The translations under genes were made by a program, and so were the position numbers. The notes under the pieces were generated by a model. It had not been told where the DNA came from. It did not search any database and saw nothing but the letters and a program-made list of their open reading frames with translations. Positions 36,223-43,474 of a stretch of 64,000 bases of DNA are shown in pieces. Each line of letters begins with the position of its first letter. The first letter of the stretch is position 1. The stretch is from Neisseriaceae bacterium CLB008. Lineage in GTDB: Bacteria > Pseudomonadota > Gammaproteobacteria > Burkholderiales > Neisseriaceae. The stretch is taken from contig CP166133.1 in NCBI GenBank assembly GCA_041228285.1, positions 2,947,380-3,011,379 on the forward strand, read 5' to 3'.

Positions 36223-38157
36223 ATGAATATTTTTTATGAAGAAAGTGGCCAGTTTAAGGTCGCCAGCATTGTGACCAAAAACGACGCCTCTTACCAGGTC
36301 GACACCCAACACGGCAAACGCGCCAAAATCAAAGCCAATAACGTCTTCTTAGAGTTTGACGGCGCCCTTGAGCCTTTCTTGGCTCAGGCCACGGCCACGG
36401 CCGAAGACGTCGACGTCGATTTTCTGTGGGAAGTGTGTGGCGAAGAGGAATTCAGCGCCGTCGACATTGCCGAAGAGTACTTTGGACATAAGCCCAACAA
36501 CATTGAATTGGCCGCCACCTATATGAAAATCTATGCGGCGCCGATGTATTTTTACAAAAAAGCCAAAGGCTTTTTTAAAGCTGCACCAGAAGACACCTTA
36601 AAAGCGGCCCTGGCCGCCATCGAGCGCAAGAAGCAAGAAGAAGCCCAAATCGAAGCCTGGGCCGACGCCCTGTGCCAACAAGAGTTGCCAGAGGCGATCA
36701 AAGCCGATTTGATGACCATCTTGCATCTGCCCAATAAGCAAAGCCTGACCTACAAAGCCTTTGCCTTGGCCGCCGATCGCAGCAAACAATCGCCGCTGGC
36801 CTTAGCCCAAAGCGTAGGTGGCCTACCGTCGATTCCTGACTATTTACTGCAAGGCTTTTTACTCCAGCACTTTGCCAAAGGCACCGCCTTCCCAGAGTTG
36901 CCGATTCCGACTTTGCCAAACCTGCCTGAAGCGGTAGGCATTAAGGCCTTCTCGATTGACGACATCAGCACCACCGAAATCGACGACGCTATTTCCGTGA
37001 CGCCACAGGCCAACGGCAGCACCCGCTTAGGCATTCACATTGCGGTGCCCAGCCTAGCCATCAGCGCCGACAGCGACATCGAACGCCTGATTTTTAATCG
37101 CCTCAGCACGGTCTACTATCCTGGCGACAAAATCACCATGCTGCCAGACGAATGGGTGCAACACTTCACCTTAGACGCCGGCCGTCATTGTCCTGCATTA
37201 AGCCTCTACATCGACGTGATGCCAGACAACACCCTAAGCACGCCAGAATGCAAAATAGAAAGCGTGTGGATTGACGCCAATATTCGCCTGCACGAAATTG
37301 AGCCTGTATTTAATCAAGAGACGCTGGCCACACCGGCCACGTTGCCGGACTTTGCCTATAAAACCGAATTGCTGTGGCTGCATCAGCTGGCCGTACACCT
37401 GGAAACTGCCCGCGGCAAACACGACCCGAGCCGTCCGGTACAGTTCGACTACGGCATCGACATTGATGCTGATGAGCACGTCAGCATCACTAAGCGCCAG
37501 CGCGGTGCCCCCATCGACCTGCTGGTCAGTGAAATCATGATTTTGGCCAACAGCCACTGGGCCAAAATGTTGGACGACAACGAAACGCCAGGGATTTTCC
37601 GTATCCAGCCCACCGGTAAGGTGCGCATGAGTACGCAGTCTGAGCCCCACGTAGGCATGGGCGTGTCACATTACGCTTGGTGTACCTCACCGCTACGCCG
37701 CGCCGTCGACTACATCAACCAAAGCCAAATTTTGGGCCTCATCGGACAGAAGCCGATGCGCTACCAAAGCGGCGACAGCATGCTGTTTGCCGTGTTACGT
37801 GACTTTGAAGCCACCTACAGCGCCTACAACGATTTCCAAAGAACCATGGAACATTATTGGTGTTTGCGCTATCTGAAACAGGAAGCCATCACCGAGCTCA
37901 CGGCCTTGGTGCTGAAAGAAGACCTAGTACGCATCCAAGGGCTGCCGATGGTTCAGCGTATCATTGGCCTGCCGCAAGGCACCGTACCCAAATCAGTGGT
38001 GAAGCTCAGCGTTCAGCACATTGATCTGGTTCACCAAACCGCCCAAATGCAGTTTTTAAGCGTGGTGAGTACGCCAGAGCCTCTGGTGAGCGCCGCAGCA
38101 GAAACGCCAGAAGTGGCTGACGCAACAGCCGCCGACGCCGGCCCAACCGCCAGCTAA
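36223..38157 (+). CDS. RNase II/VacB-family exoribonuclease
   Basis: 644 residues. The N-terminal half has a cold-shock-like segment (FKVASIVTKNDASYQV) and a helical region; the RNB catalytic domain starts near 235 with FSIDDISTTEIDDAISV (244-259). Asp246, Asp254 and Asp255 match RNase II Asp201, Asp209 and Asp210, while the position of Asp207 is Glu252, which is common in the VacB-like branch. A conserved C-terminal block SPLRRAVDYINQSQILGLI follows. Degrades RNA 3' to 5'. Ends with an Ala/Pro-rich tail. Confidence 0.88.
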   Translation: MNIFYEESGQFKVASIVTKNDASYQVDTQHGKRAKIKANNVFLEFDGALEPFLAQATATAEDVDVDFLWEVCGEEEFSAVDIAEEYFGHKPNNIELAATYMKIYAAPMYFYKKAKGFFKAAPEDTLKAALAAIERKKQEEAQIEAWADALCQQELPEAIKADLMTILHLPNKQSLTYKAFALAADRSKQSPLALAQSVGGLPSIPDYLLQGFLLQHFAKGTAFPELPIPTLPNLPEAVGIKAFSIDDISTTEIDDAISVTPQANGSTRLGIHIAVPSLAISADSDIERLIFNRLSTVYYPGDKITMLPDEWVQHFTLDAGRHCPALSLYIDVMPDNTLSTPECKIESVWIDANIRLHEIEPVFNQETLATPATLPDFAYKTELLWLHQLAVHLETARGKHDPSRPVQFDYGIDIDADEHVSITKRQRGAPIDLLVSEIMILANSHWAKMLDDNETPGIFRIQPTGKVRMSTQSEPHVGMGVSHYAWCTSPLRRAVDYINQSQILGLIGQKPMRYQSGDSMLFAVLRDFEATYSAYNDFQRTMEHYWCLRYLKQEAITELTALVLKEDLVRIQGLPMVQRIIGLPQGTVPKSVVKLSVQHIDLVHQTAQMQFLSVVSTPEPLVSAAAETPEVADATAADAGPTAS

Positions 38158-38228
38158 ATAACCCGCCGCGAGCGCCTAGCCTCGCGGCTGACTGAACGAC
38201 CTTAAAGTATGAAAACAAAGGAAACAAT

Positions 38229-38393
38229 ATGAAAACGTGGATGTGTTTGATTTGTGGGTTTATTTATGACGAAGCCCAAGGCATGCCGGACGACAACATC
38301 GCACCGGGCACTAAATGGGAAGACGTTCCGCCGAACTGGACTTGTCCAGACTGCGATGCACGCAAAGATGATTTTGAAATGATTGAAATTTAA
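38229..38393 (+). CDS. Rubredoxin
   Basis: 54-residue protein, ATG at 38229 with AAAGGAAAC upstream, stop TAA at 38391-38393. Two iron-binding pairs are present: C6-L-I-C9 followed by GFIYDEAQG, and C39-P-D-C42; WEDVPPNWTCPDC is the rubredoxin signature. The usual DCGVGKD is DCDARKD here. Single-iron electron carrier in the cytoplasm, usually serving alkane hydroxylases, oxygen or peroxide reductases; no partner reductase lies in this window. Downstream of the RNase gene by 71 bases. Confidence 0.95.
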   Translation: MKTWMCLICGFIYDEAQGMPDDNIAPGTKWEDVPPNWTCPDCDARKDDFEMIEI

Positions 38394-38462
38394 GATGCAG
38401 TCATTTGCCTAAGCCGGCATGATTCGATTATGATATTGGCACGTTTACGGACAAAGTACACC

Positions 38463-39290
38463 ATGAAAAAAAACCACCTCACTTCATTAGTGGCGGCCCT
38501 GGTTATCGGGGGCGCCTTAAGCGGCTGCATGAGTACAACAGGCGCCGACCTCACCGGCAGCAATCGCAAACAGCTGCTGCTGATTCCTAGCGAAGAGCTG
38601 AACGCTGAATCTGCGCAGCAATTCAAGCAGCTGACTGCCGAAGCCCGTCAAAAAGGCCTGCTGGATACGTCTTCGCCTACGGCCAAACGCGTCAAAACCG
38701 TGTTCAACCGCTTGGTGCCACACACTACGGTGTTCCGCCCAGACGCCGATCAGTTTAATTGGCAAATTGAAGTCATCAAAAGCAATGAAGTCAACGCCTT
38801 CGCCATGCCCGGCGGCAAGATGGTGGTCTACACCGGCATCGTGAACCAGCTAAAACTCAGCGATGACGAACTGGCCGCCATCGTCGGCCACGAAATGGCC
38901 CACGTCTTGCGCGAGCACAGCCGTGAACAGGTGTCACAAGACTTCGCAAAAAGCCAAGGCTTAAGCCTGGTGGGTAAGCTCGCAGGCTTGTCCAGCAGCC
39001 AAACCGACCTAGCAGCCCAAGTGGGTAACTTGGCCGTCACCCTACCGTTTTCACGCACCATGGAAACCGAAGCCGACCGCATTGGACTTGAAATGATGGC
39101 GCGTGCAGGCTACAACCCTGAGGCGGCGGTCACTCTGTGGCAAAAAATGGCTGCCCTAGGCGCCAGCGGTGGTATGTTCTCAACCCACCCCGCCAGCGAG
39201 GCACGCCAAAAAGAACTGCAAAAATTCATCCCGACGCTGATGCCGCTGTATGAACAAAGCAAGGGCAAGAAAGCGCCCGCGCCTAAATAA
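38463..39290 (+). CDS. M48-family metallopeptidase lipoprotein (LoiP/YcaL-like)
   Basis: 275 residues from ATG 38463. Lipobox LSGC at 19-22 gives a lipid-anchored periplasmic protease. The zinc motif HEMAH is at 143-147 and the third ligand Glu is in METEADRIGLEMMARAGY. C-terminal FSTHPASEARQKEL is typical of M48 proteases of the LoiP/YcaL/BepA group. Likely degrades misassembled outer-membrane proteins. Followed by a terminator. Confidence 0.9.
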   Translation: MKKNHLTSLVAALVIGGALSGCMSTTGADLTGSNRKQLLLIPSEELNAESAQQFKQLTAEARQKGLLDTSSPTAKRVKTVFNRLVPHTTVFRPDADQFNWQIEVIKSNEVNAFAMPGGKMVVYTGIVNQLKLSDDELAAIVGHEMAHVLREHSREQVSQDFAKSQGLSLVGKLAGLSSSQTDLAAQVGNLAVTLPFSRTMETEADRIGLEMMARAGYNPEAAVTLWQKMAALGASGGMFSTHPASEARQKELQKFIPTLMPLYEQSKGKKAPAPK

Positions 39291-39313
39291 CGCTAAGCCA
39301 TACGTCTATGCCC

Positions 39314-39344
39314 ACACCACCCTAACCTCAGGGTGGTTTTTTTA
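39314..39344 (+). terminator. Terminator after the M48 peptidase
   Basis: Stem accaccct / agggtggt, loop aacctc, then seven T. Confidence 0.85.
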
Positions 39345-39496
39345 TGCCGTCTAAGATCTAAGCCCTGCCCTGGGCGCAAAAAACCCCGTCTGTTAATCCG
39401 ATTATACGAATGCTATACTCACTCACCATGCCCATTATGGGCCTTCACTATTCCTAACCCTGGGGCAACCGTGTCTCTTTCCGAATAAGATCCATC

Positions 39497-40699
39497 ATGA
39501 CGACAAATAGAGTATTAGGCAGTACCTTAATCATTGCCGGCACCACCATTGGTGCAGGGATGCTGGCGCTTCCGCTGGCCTCCGCCGGCATCGGCTTTTG
39601 GCCAGCCACCCTTATTATGTGCGGCATTTGGCTATTGATGACCTACACCGCTATGCTGATGCTGGAAGTCCACCAGCACGCGCCCGTTGACGCCACCTTA
39701 CACACGCTGGCGCATCAATTTCTGGGTAAAAAAGGCCGCTATCTGGCCACATTTGCCGTGCTGTTCCTCTTTTACGCACTGTGCGCCGCCTACATTGCCG
39801 GCGGCGGCTCCCAGTTTAACGACAAAATCAACGCCTGGTTTAACGTTCAGCAACACACGTGGGGCACGGTATTCTTCACCGTGGTGGTGGCATTGGTGGT
39901 GTCGATCGGCACGCACTCGGTCGACATCGTCAACCGTGTGCTATTCACCTTAAAAATCATCGCCTTGGTGATCATGCTCAGCCTCTTATTACCGCACGTA
40001 CAGGCCGAGAACCTAATGGCCATGCCGCTGCAGCAAGGCCTGTTGATTTCGTCGCTGCCGGTGATTTTTACGTCTTTTGGCTTTCACGGCAGCATCCCCT
40101 CCGTGGTGCAATACGTCGGTAAAGACATCAAGGCCTTACGCAAAATCATGATTTTTGGCTCGGCTTTGCCGCTCATTGTGTATCTGCTGTGGCAGGTGGC
40201 CATTCAAGGCATTTTCACCCAAGCAGAGCTCTTTGGCAGCCCTGGCCTGAGCCAGTTCATGAGCGCCATCAGCCAATCATTACAAACGCCGATGGTGAAT
40301 AAAGCCGTCACCGTGTTCGCCGATTTGGCTCTGGCCACCTCATTCTTAGGCGTGAGCCTAGGCCTGTTCGACTTTATTGCCGACTCGCTCAACCGCAATC
40401 GCAGCGGCAGCCACCGCCTTCAGGTTGCCCTGATCACCTTTGTCCCACCATTAGGCTTTGCTCTTTTCTATCCCCAAGGCTTCATCACCGCGCTAGGCTA
40501 TGCCGCCATTGCGTTAACCATTTTAGCCGTTTTTTTACCGGTCGCCATGGTGTGGGCCAAACGCCAACAAATGCCCACCGGCAGCGACTACGTGGTCAAA
40601 GGGGGTAAGGCCACCCTGGTTCTGGTCTTCATCATTGGCTGCGCCATCATCGGCTCACAGCTGCTGCAGATGATCGGCGTCATCCCCGCCGTCGGATAA
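39497..40699 (+). CDS. Aromatic amino acid permease, HAAAP family (TyrP/Mtr-like)
   Basis: 400 residues with eleven or so membrane segments. N-terminal LIIAGTTIGAGMLALPLASAG is the family signature, with FTSFGFHGSIPSVVQYVG and LATSFLGVSLGLFDFIAD as later conserved blocks. Proton-driven import of tyrosine, tryptophan or phenylalanine in known members; the specific substrate is not decided. Preceded by about 150 bases of non-coding DNA and followed by a terminator, so it is monocistronic. Confidence 0.88.
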   Translation: MTTNRVLGSTLIIAGTTIGAGMLALPLASAGIGFWPATLIMCGIWLLMTYTAMLMLEVHQHAPVDATLHTLAHQFLGKKGRYLATFAVLFLFYALCAAYIAGGGSQFNDKINAWFNVQQHTWGTVFFTVVVALVVSIGTHSVDIVNRVLFTLKIIALVIMLSLLLPHVQAENLMAMPLQQGLLISSLPVIFTSFGFHGSIPSVVQYVGKDIKALRKIMIFGSALPLIVYLLWQVAIQGIFTQAELFGSPGLSQFMSAISQSLQTPMVNKAVTVFADLALATSFLGVSLGLFDFIADSLNRNRSGSHRLQVALITFVPPLGFALFYPQGFITALGYAAIALTILAVFLPVAMVWAKRQQMPTGSDYVVKGGKATLVLVFIIGCAIIGSQLLQMIGVIPAVG

Positions 40700-40714
40700 A
40701 TAGGAATCACCCGC

Positions 40715-40738
40715 AACCCGCCGTCTGGCGGGTTTTTC
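40715..40738 (+). terminator. Terminator after the permease gene
   Basis: Stem cccgcc / ggcggg, loop gtct, five T. Confidence 0.85.
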
Positions 40739-40748
40739 TATAGTTATT

Positions 40749-40782
40749 ATTAAAGAGTTCTTTAATCTAAATCGGTTATAAT
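40749..40782 (+). promoter_or_regulatory. bfrA promoter region with palindromic operator candidate
   Basis: A perfect TATAAT lies at 40777-40782. Just upstream is the inverted repeat ATTAAAGA-gt-TCTTTAAT (40749-40766), covering the -35 region where no good -35 hexamer is present. This arrangement suggests control by a DNA-binding regulator at the bacterioferritin promoter. Confidence 0.55.
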
Positions 40783-40821
40783 GGTGAAACAATTGAACAA
40801 ATTAATATGAAAGGGTATGAC

Positions 40822-41286
40822 ATGAAAGGTAATCCAGAAGTCATTGACTATTTAAACGTCTTGCTGGCAGGGGAGCTTGCGGCACGTGACCAATACTTCA
40901 TTCACTCTTCTATGTATGCCGAATGGGGTTATCAAAAACTTTTTGCGCGCATCAACCATGAAATGGCTGATGAAACCAATCATGCGCAACAAATCATCAC
41001 CCGTATTTTAATGCTGGAAGGCACGCCTAAAATGGTGCCCAGCGCGATTAATGTCGGTAAAGACGTACCCGAAATGCTGCGCTTGGATTTAAACCTGGAA
41101 GAAGAAGTCCGCGGCGCCTTGAAAAAAGGCATTGCCCTGTGTGAAAGCAAGCAGGACTACGTCACCCGTGAAATGCTGGTAACCCAGTTGCAAGACACTG
41201 AAGAAGACCACGCCCACTGGTTAGAACAGCAGCTACGCCTCATCGACATGGTGGGCCTGCAAAACTACTTGCAAAGCCAGTTCTAA
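40822..41286 (+). CDS. bfrA: Bacterioferritin subunit with ferroxidase centre, BfrA
   Basis: 154 residues from ATG 40822. Four-helix ferritin. All ferroxidase ligands are present by alignment with E. coli Bfr: Glu18, Glu51, His54, Glu94, Glu127 and His130. The heme ligand Met52 is Thr52. So this subunit can oxidise iron but cannot bind heme through Met52. Partner of the next gene, 21 bases downstream, whose residues are the complement. Iron storage in the cytoplasm. Confidence 0.93.
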   Translation: MKGNPEVIDYLNVLLAGELAARDQYFIHSSMYAEWGYQKLFARINHEMADETNHAQQIITRILMLEGTPKMVPSAINVGKDVPEMLRLDLNLEEEVRGALKKGIALCESKQDYVTREMLVTQLQDTEEDHAHWLEQQLRLIDMVGLQNYLQSQF

Positions 41287-41307
41287 TCCACACAAAAAGG
41301 AGTGACC

Positions 41308-41781
41308 ATGAAAGGTGACCGCATCGTGATTCAGCAGCTCAATAAAAATTTGGGCCTGCTGTTAATCGCCATTAACCAATATTTCTTACATGCGCGCATT
41401 TTGAAAAACTGGGGCTTTACCGAGCTAGGCGAACAGATTTATAAAAAATCGATTCAGGACATGAAGGACGCCGACAAAATCATTGAACGCGTGCTGCTGT
41501 TGGAAGGCCTACCCAATCTACAGGAACTAGGCAAGCTATTGATTGGCGAAAGCGTGCCTGAAATCATCGCCTGCGATCTACAGCTAGAAACCAATAAGCA
41601 CGAAGCCTTGGTGACGGCGATTGCCCTATGTGAAGAAAAGCAAGACTACGTTTCGCGTGACCTCTTAGCGGTTCAGCTGGACACCAACGAAGAATACTTC
41701 GATTGGCTAGAAACCCAACAAGAGCTGATCAACGAAGTAGGCTTGATGAACTATCTACAGACGTCGGCTCAAGAAGACTGA
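41308..41781 (+). CDS. bfrB: Bacterioferritin heme-binding subunit BfrB
   Basis: 157 residues from ATG 41308, AAAAAGGAG upstream. Ferritin fold (INQYFLHARILKNWG, YVSRDLLAVQL). Met52, the heme ligand, is kept. The ferroxidase residues are lost: Glu18 to Leu, Glu51 to Asp, His54 to Asp, Glu127 to Asn, His130 to Tyr; only Glu94 remains. It likely forms heteropolymers with BfrA and supplies heme for electron release via Bfd. Followed by a terminator facing the convergent bfd gene. Confidence 0.93.
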   Translation: MKGDRIVIQQLNKNLGLLLIAINQYFLHARILKNWGFTELGEQIYKKSIQDMKDADKIIERVLLLEGLPNLQELGKLLIGESVPEIIACDLQLETNKHEALVTAIALCEEKQDYVSRDLLAVQLDTNEEYFDWLETQQELINEVGLMNYLQTSAQED

Positions 41782-41794
41782 GTGGCGTTTTAAC

Positions 41795-41832
41795 CACAAA
41801 GCCCTGTTGCAATCGCGCAACAGGGCTTTGTT
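41795..41832. terminator. Bidirectional terminator between bfrB and bfd
   Basis: Fourteen-base stem caaagccctgttgc / gcaacagggctttg with a six-base loop and T run. Confidence 0.9.
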
Positions 41833-41859
41833 TTTATTCAGAATTCGCTTAATCGGGGC

Positions 41860-42081
41860 CTAGGCAATGGCCGCTGCGGCACAGGCGCAGGCTGAAAATG
41901 CGGGAATAGAGGCGCCAGCTGATTGAGTCCCGGGCAGATAGGCGCTGGCCGCATCAGAGCAACAGCCACAGCAGGTCGCCACGCCTAAGCTGGCCTGGAG
42001 GTCGGCTAAGCTGGTCGCACCAGCGCTGACTTCTGCTTTAATTTGTGTGTCCGTGATCCCATTACAGATGCAAATGTACAT
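41860..42081 (-). CDS. bfd: Bacterioferritin-associated ferredoxin Bfd
   Basis: 73 residues. [2Fe-2S] BFD-like domain: YICICNGITD with C4 and C6, and the second pair in ATCCGCC (C38/C41 or C37/C40). It reduces ferric iron in bacterioferritin so it can be released. The last about 20 residues extend past the usual domain and carry another Cys-Ala-Cys (65-67). Convergent with bfrAB and preceded by a Fur box, so likely induced when iron is scarce. Confidence 0.93.
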   Translation of the reverse strand: MYICICNGITDTQIKAEVSAGATSLADLQASLGVATCCGCCSDAASAYLPGTQSAGASIPAFSACACAAAAIA

Positions 42082-42119
42082 GAGGCTGCCCTTTGTTTCG
42101 TCTAATCAATGACGTTAAT

Positions 42120-42138
42120 AATACTGATTATCATTAAT
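42120..42138 (-). promoter_or_regulatory. Fur box upstream of bfd
   Basis: On the minus strand the 19-mer reads attaATGATAATCAgTAtt, matching the Fur consensus GATAATGATAATCATTATC at 15 of 19 positions. It lies 39 bases before the bfd start, where it would block the promoter when iron is plentiful. Confidence 0.75.
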
Positions 42139-42268
42139 CATGGCAAGGGCTATTTTGCCAGCCGCCACAAACCCAGCAACAACCATTCAGTTTAACTCAT
42201 TTCATCATATGATCAAGCATTTACTGCCCTCACTCGCATTTTTCAATATAGTTTTACTTTTTATCAGA

Positions 42269-42284
42269 CTTTCTTTAAAGAAAG
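42269..42284. promoter_or_regulatory. Perfect palindrome CTTTCTTTAAAGAAAG before the pilin-like gene
   Basis: 16-bp exact palindrome 77 bases before the pilin-like start, in an AT-rich strip. Could be a regulator site or transcript hairpin; binding protein unknown. GGGGGAG at 42348-42354 is a strong ribosome site for the gene that follows. Confidence 0.5.
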
Positions 42285-42360
42285 CTTTATTTTATGAGCA
42301 AGACCCCTAATAATAAAGGCGTACAGCAGGATACCGACAACGATTCCGGGGGAGTCAAAA

Positions 42361-42663
42361 ATGAAAAAATACCTACCCGCCCTATTGCTTTTGGTCTTAT
42401 CTGGCGCCGTCATGGCCGCCGATGGTGGCAACATCGCCATTTCAGGTAAGGTCGTCGATCTTTCTTGTAGCCTTAATGTAGAAGCACCTGTCGTCAAATC
42501 AGCCGAAGCCGTGGCCGTTGAAGCCTGTGCCGCCAACATCAAAGAACACATGTCGGTGCATTTAATCAACAGCGACCACTTAGAAAAAGGTGAACTCGCG
42601 CGTGTAGACAGTGGTAAAATCGAGCCAGCAAACCCCAATGTGGTGTTTGCCGCTTACTTATAA
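42361..42663 (+). CDS. Short pilin-like secreted protein
   Basis: 100 residues. Signal peptide ends AVMA. The mature start GGNIAISGKVVDLSCSLNVE resembles the first strands of type 1 fimbrial subunits (Gly-x-Val-x-Asp-x-x-Cys), with cysteines at 36 and 56 and a C-terminal NPNVVFAAYL like the last pilin strand. It is much shorter than usual pilins (150-180). Strong GGGGGAG ribosome site. The next gene is a PapD-like chaperone, which supports the pilin assignment; no usher is present. Function unproven. Confidence 0.6.
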   Translation: MKKYLPALLLLVLSGAVMAADGGNIAISGKVVDLSCSLNVEAPVVKSAEAVAVEACAANIKEHMSVHLINSDHLEKGELARVDSGKIEPANPNVVFAAYL

Positions 42664-42699
42664 AAACCATTCAGGCCCAGAGCCGAAACCACACACATC

Positions 42700-43416
42700 A
42701 TGCGTCGACTCACTGCCTTTGCGGTGGCCTGCCTATGGCTCTTAGGCTGGCCGCTTCACACCCAGGCGAGCGCTACCCTTATGGGTACGCGCCTGTTTCA
42801 CTATTGCCAACAGCAAAAGCAAACCCTCACTTTTTTAGCCGACTACGTCAAAAGCCCCAGCGTTCTGACCACTTGGGTGGATGAAGCCCCGCACCAGCTG
42901 CTGCCTGATCAGGCACAAGCGCCCTTTATGGTACTGCCAGCCCAGTTTAAAATGCAGCCCAAAACCCCGCAAAAAGCGGTACTGCTGTATACCGGTACGC
43001 CGCAGACCTGCCCCAAGACCCAAGAAGCAGTGTATTACTTTTACTTTTTAGAAACCCCGCTCAAGGCCCTGAGTAAACCCGATACCATGCAGTATTTAAG
43101 CATGGTGAAATTATTTTTACGTCCCAAACACCTCAACAACAACCGACTAGGCGGCGGTACCAAGCTGAGCATTGCGCTAGATGCGCCCCACGCCCAGCTG
43201 CTGATCCGCAACCCAACGCCCTATCATGTGACGGTTAGCCGCTGGCAAAGCGGCCAGAAACTGTTGGCCGAACCGGTGATGGTGGCCCCAAATAGCACCC
43301 AGCGCCACCCTTTGAGCCGCACAGCCGCTCTAAAGATCGGTCAAACCATCACCCTCACCACTTTGGATGACTTTGGCCAACCCCATCGCAGCCAGCATCA
43401 GCTCACACCGCCCTAG
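42700..43416 (+). CDS. PapD-like periplasmic fimbrial chaperone
   Basis: 238 residues, normal length for the family. Signal peptide ends TQA. First Ig-like domain: ATLMGTRLFHY with Arg31 equal to the PapD Arg8 that anchors the subunit C-terminus; TTWVDEAP and PFMVLPAQFKMQP; then MVKLFLRP with Lys137 equal to PapD Lys112. Second domain begins with LLIRNPTPYHVTVS (167-180). Both active-cleft residues are intact, so it should bind pilin subunits. Paired with the pilin-like gene 36 bases upstream; no usher gene nearby. Confidence 0.8.
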   Translation: MRRLTAFAVACLWLLGWPLHTQASATLMGTRLFHYCQQQKQTLTFLADYVKSPSVLTTWVDEAPHQLLPDQAQAPFMVLPAQFKMQPKTPQKAVLLYTGTPQTCPKTQEAVYYFYFLETPLKALSKPDTMQYLSMVKLFLRPKHLNNNRLGGGTKLSIALDAPHAQLLIRNPTPYHVTVSRWQSGQKLLAEPVMVAPNSTQRHPLSRTAALKIGQTITLTTLDDFGQPHRSQHQLTPP

Positions 43417-43424
43417 CCGCCCAT

Positions 43425-43455
43425 AAAAAAACCCCGTCTATGACGGGGTTTTGCT
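43425..43455. terminator. Bidirectional terminator between the chaperone gene and gcvP
   Basis: Stem aaccccgtc / gacggggtt with loop tat, A run on the left and tttt on the right. Confidence 0.88.
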
Positions 43456-43474
43456 GAACGTGAAAAGCGTACGC

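Noticed and set aside
40717-40732. GCCGTCTG, eight bases of the classical Neisseria uptake sequence, in a terminator
   Set aside because: Only eight of ten bases, explained by the GC hairpin; no full GCCGTCTGAA seen in the window.
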